From Planctomycetaceae bacterium (GTDB lineage Bacteria > Planctomycetota > Planctomycetia > Pirellulales > Pirellulaceae), in the NCBI GenBank assembly GCA_005773145.1, contig SXHS01000040.1, forward strand, positions 1 to 7,088: a DNA stretch of 7,088 nt. The letters run 5' to 3'. Under the pieces are notes generated by a model. That model was not told the origin of the DNA. It ran no database searches and worked only from the letters and a program-made list of their open reading frames with translations. Numbering within the stretch: the stretch's first letter is position 1; each line of letters opens with the position of its first letter. A program made the translations under genes and the position numbers. Shown piece by piece: positions 4,157-7,088 of the stretch.

Positions 4157-7088
4157 CATTCATCCGCTGGACGGACAGCCGGATCGGGGCGCGCAACGAG
4201 TTCTGGCTGAGGCCCGTGACGTGGGTATCGTCGGGAAAATAACGGTCGGCAGTGCGCGCGGATTTCTCATCGATGGCACCGATCAGCACCTGACGTCCGC
4301 CGATGCCCAGCGCGTTGCCGGTCAATTATTGGTGGACCGCGTGGTCGAATCGGCCGTTGTGGCCCCAGTGGGGGATCCCGCCTTACTGACGGCTCCCTTT
4401 TCCGCCCCCCATCTCACCCTCGTCCATGTGCTCCCCAAGCCGGGCGTGATGGATCCGGTGGCAGCGAGCGCACAAGCGGCCATTCGCGATCTTGGCATTC
4501 CAACGCGGGCCGTACGTACCTTGATGAAATACTGGATCGCTCTCGAACGCAGCGAGGATCTCGATCGACTTTGCACCAAAATCCTGTCCAACGATTCCAT
4601 TGAACAGGTAGTGGTAGGCCCATTGCGGATGCGGCAATTGGAAACGGGGACGGATTACCAGTTGCACGTCGTGACGATCCCACTACGCTCGCTGAATGCG
4701 GAGGCGCTGGTCACCTTGAGCCGTACAGGCCAGCTCTACCTGTCCTTGACCGAGATGCAAACCATTCAGGCTCATTTCCAACAGTTGCAACGCGATCCTA
4801 CGGACGCCGAATTGGAAACCATCGCGCAAACATGGAGTGAACACTGTAGTCATAAGACCTTGGCCGGCCGGGTGGATTATCAGGACGAGCGCGGCGCCAG
4901 GCGCTTCGAGAATCTGTTGAAGGAGACGATTTTCGCCGCCACGGTTGAGGTCCGACGCCGTCTGGGGCCCGACGACTGGTGTGTCAGTGTCTTTCGCGAC
5001 AATGCGGGCATCGTGCGCTTCGACGAGACGCACAATGTCGTCTTCAAGGTCGAATCGCACAATCATCCCTCGGCGATTGAGCCTTATGGCGGCGCGAACA
5101 CCGGCATTGGGGGCGTGATCCGAGATCCCTTAGGGACCGGGCTGGGCGCCAAGCCCATTTGCAACACGGATGTGTTCTGCTTTGCACCGCCGCAAACATC
5201 ATCCGACGATCTTCCCCCAGGCGTGCTGCACCCGCGACGCGTGATGCAGGGGGTCGTCTCCGGGGTCCGCGACTATGGCAATCGCATGGGAATCCCGACC
5301 GTAAATGGTGCGATTCTCTTCGATGATCGGTATCTGGGCAATCCGCTCGTTTACTGCGGAACCGTGGGCATTTTGCCGCGTGACAAATCGGATAAACAGG
5401 TGCTCGCCGGCGACTACATCGTGGCGGTCGGCGGACGCACGGGGCGCGACGGCATCCATGGCGCCACCTTCAGCTCGGCCGAATTGACCAGCGAAAGCGA
5501 GTCGGTCTCCGGTGGTGCCGTGCAGATTGGCAATGCGATCACCGAAAAAATGGTGTTGGATGTGGTGCTCCAAGCGCGCGATCTGGGCCTTTATCATGCC
5601 ATCACCGATTGTGGCGCGGGGGGGTTCTCCAGCGCCGTTGGTGAGATGGGGGAGGAATTGGGAGCCGAAGTATGGCTCGACCGCGCCCCCCTCAAGTACG
5701 ATGGCTTGTCCTACACCGAAATCTGGATCTCGGAAGCGCAGGAACGGATGGTCTTGGCCGTGCCCCCCAATCACTGGGAGGCCTTCAAGAGTTTGTGTGC
5801 CGCTGAGGGAGTGGAAGCCACGGTGCTAGGCGTCTTTCAACCGACCGGGCGGCTCGTCCTCAAGTATCACGATGTGGTGGTGGCGGACCTGTCGATGGAG
5901 TTCTTGCATCAGGGACGTCCGCCCGTCATACGGCAGGCCACGTATCGACCCACGCCACCGCGCGAAGGTAGCTGGAGTCGTCAGCCCTCAGCCGACTTCA
6001 ACTACCGCGACTCTATATTGCGCATCTTGGGATCGCTGAATGTCTGCAGCAAGGAATGGGTGATTCGCCAGTACGATCATGAGGTTCAAGGCGGAAGCGT
6101 GATCAAGCCCCTGGTGGGACGGGATAACGATGGTCCGAGCGATGCGGCGGTCGTGCGTCCTACCCTGACGAGCTATCGCGGACTGGTTGTCAGTTGCGGG
6201 ATCAATCCGCACTACGGCGATTGGGATACCTACCACATGGCGACTAGCGCCATTGATGAAGCCATGCGGAATGCGGTTGCCGTCGGCGCGGATCCGCGCC
6301 GGATTGCCATCTTGGACAACTTCTGTTGGGGGAACACGGACCGCCCTGAGACCTTGGGCTCGTTGGTCCGCGCCGCCATCGCCTGCCATGACTTGGCCGT
6401 CGAATTGGGAACGCCGTTCATCAGCGGCAAGGACAGCTTGAATAACGAATTTCGCTATACCGATCACCGGGGGGAGGGGGTGAACATCGCCATCCCTGCC
6501 ACACTCTTGATTAGCGCCTTGGGACAAGTCGACGACGTGCGAAACTGCGTGACTATGGATTTCAAGCGGCCCGGAAATCTGCTGTACGTCGTGGGCCTGA
6601 CGCGAGAAGAATTGGGTGGATCGCAGTTCAGCCTGCTGCTGGGAGACCGCGCCGGACACGTGCCGCAAGTCGACGCGGATCTCGCGCGGAGGACATTCGC
6701 GGCCATGCATCAGGCCATCTCGGCAGGCCACGTCGCCGCCTGCCATGACTTGAGCGAGGGGGGGCTGGCCGTGGCGGTGGCCGAGATGGCGTTCGCGGGG
6801 GGTTTTGGTGCCCGAGTGCAGCTAGAGCGCGTTCCCCATGCCCTGACAGGTCCGAAGTTTGCGGCCCCACCCATACTCCTGTTTTCCGAATCCAATACCC
6901 GCTTCTTGCTGGAGGTGCCCCCCGAACGGGCTGCCGATTTGGAGCGTGTATTGCAGGAGATCCCTCATGCCCGGATCGGGGACATCACGGCCGATCCGCG
7001 GCTTGTTGTGCAATGGACCGATGGTGACGACCCGAATCCCAATCCAAATCAACATCAAAAAGCCGCGCCCAGCCGCACGCTGATGGAT
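4137..7088 (+). CDS. purL: Phosphoribosylformylglycinamidine synthase PurL with PurS-like N-terminus, 3' end cut by window
   Basis: This enzyme makes formylglycinamidine ribonucleotide from FGAR, ATP and glutamine-derived ammonia, step 4 of purine synthesis. The frame opens at GTG 4137 and has no stop for 984 codons to the window edge. Residues 3-77 and 93-162 are two PurS-like units; the second has the PurS-type LPKPGVMDP (99-107) and KYWIAL (131-136). After a linker come WSEHCSHKT (233-241), HNHPS (308-312), YGGANTGIGG (317-326), DGIHGATF (438-445) and ITDCGAGGF (489-497) of the first synthase half. GKDSLNNEF (764-772) and HDLSEGG (870-876) mark the second half. FSESNTRFLLEV is near the end. 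By comparison with small PurL only a few tens of residues should be missing. No glutaminase domain is in view, so a separate PurQ would be expected to supply ammonia. The start overlaps tyrA by 20 nt, suggesting coupled translation. A Pro/Asn/Gln-rich stretch at about 964-978 is unusual. Confidence 0.95.
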   Translation, partial: MTLWEIDIHPLDGQPDRGAQRVLAEARDVGIVGKITVGSARGFLIDGTDQHLTSADAQRVAGQLLVDRVVESAVVAPVGDPALLTAPFSAPHLTLVHVLPKPGVMDPVAASAQAAIRDLGIPTRAVRTLMKYWIALERSEDLDRLCTKILSNDSIEQVVVGPLRMRQLETGTDYQLHVVTIPLRSLNAEALVTLSRTGQLYLSLTEMQTIQAHFQQLQRDPTDAELETIAQTWSEHCSHKTLAGRVDYQDERGARRFENLLKETIFAATVEVRRRLGPDDWCVSVFRDNAGIVRFDETHNVVFKVESHNHPSAIEPYGGANTGIGGVIRDPLGTGLGAKPICNTDVFCFAPPQTSSDDLPPGVLHPRRVMQGVVSGVRDYGNRMGIPTVNGAILFDDRYLGNPLVYCGTVGILPRDKSDKQVLAGDYIVAVGGRTGRDGIHGATFSSAELTSESESVSGGAVQIGNAITEKMVLDVVLQARDLGLYHAITDCGAGGFSSAVGEMGEELGAEVWLDRAPLKYDGLSYTEIWISEAQERMVLAVPPNHWEAFKSLCAAEGVEATVLGVFQPTGRLVLKYHDVVVADLSMEFLHQGRPPVIRQATYRPTPPREGSWSRQPSADFNYRDSILRILGSLNVCSKEWVIRQYDHEVQGGSVIKPLVGRDNDGPSDAAVVRPTLTSYRGLVVSCGINPHYGDWDTYHMATSAIDEAMRNAVAVGADPRRIAILDNFCWGNTDRPETLGSLVRAAIACHDLAVELGTPFISGKDSLNNEFRYTDHRGEGVNIAIPATLLISALGQVDDVRNCVTMDFKRPGNLLYVVGLTREELGGSQFSLLLGDRAGHVPQVDADLARRTFAAMHQAISAGHVAACHDLSEGGLAVAVAEMAFAGGFGARVQLERVPHALTGPKFAAPPILLFSESNTRFLLEVPPERAADLERVLQEIPHARIGDITADPRLVVQWTDGDDPNPNPNQHQKAAPSRTLMD

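Noticed and set aside
5988..6746. Open frame of 252 codons on the minus strand
   Set aside because: It is antisense to the second synthase half of purL, which carries GKDSLNNEF and other conserved motifs. No domain is seen in the antisense product.
1..7088. Search for CRISPR arrays, tRNA or rRNA genes, insertion sequences, riboswitches and phage or defence genes
   Set aside because: No regularly spaced direct repeats, tRNA-like cloverleaf, transposase motif or terminal inverted repeat was seen by eye. The window is occupied by ordinary metabolic and membrane genes.

Overview
This is a GC-rich, densely coded bacterial chromosome window made mostly of housekeeping genes. The protein style points to a planctomycete, probably Pirellulales-like. 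The clues are a long FolC with extra linkers, a PurS-like plus PurL fusion of about 1,000 residues, and an ABC ATPase with a Tyr-Arg-Asp-Phe-Trp-Gly-Arg N-terminal signature. This assignment rests on recalled family appearance, not on a search. I see no tRNA, rRNA, CRISPR array, insertion sequence, phage gene or attachment site.

Layout from left to right: (1) the N-terminal part of an ABC-transporter ATPase on the minus strand, cut by the left edge; (2) a divergent intergenic region of 279 bp with a possible minus-strand promoter and a hairpin; (3) folC on the plus strand, dihydrofolate/folylpolyglutamate synthase; (4) a GspF/PilC-type inner-membrane protein on the minus strand, converging on folC with a 17-bp overlap of the 3' ends; (5) a second divergent gap of 208 bp with a perfect GC hairpin; (6) tyrA on the plus strand, prephenate/arogenate dehydrogenase; (7) purL on the plus strand, starting at a GTG inside the last codons of tyrA and running off the right edge. 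The purL frame is open for 984 codons and is easy to miss because of its GTG start and missing stop.

Functionally, tyrA and purL look like one translationally coupled unit joining tyrosine synthesis to step 4 of purine synthesis. folC supplies polyglutamylated folates, which feed one-carbon units into purine synthesis, so folC and purL are metabolically linked although separated by the GspF-type gene. The GspF-type gene has no secretion or pilus partner in view. I found no convincing undescribed system. The most informative details are the duplicated PurS-like N-terminus of PurL, the tyrA-purL overlap, the NADP-like cofactor loop of TyrA and the isolated GspF homologue.
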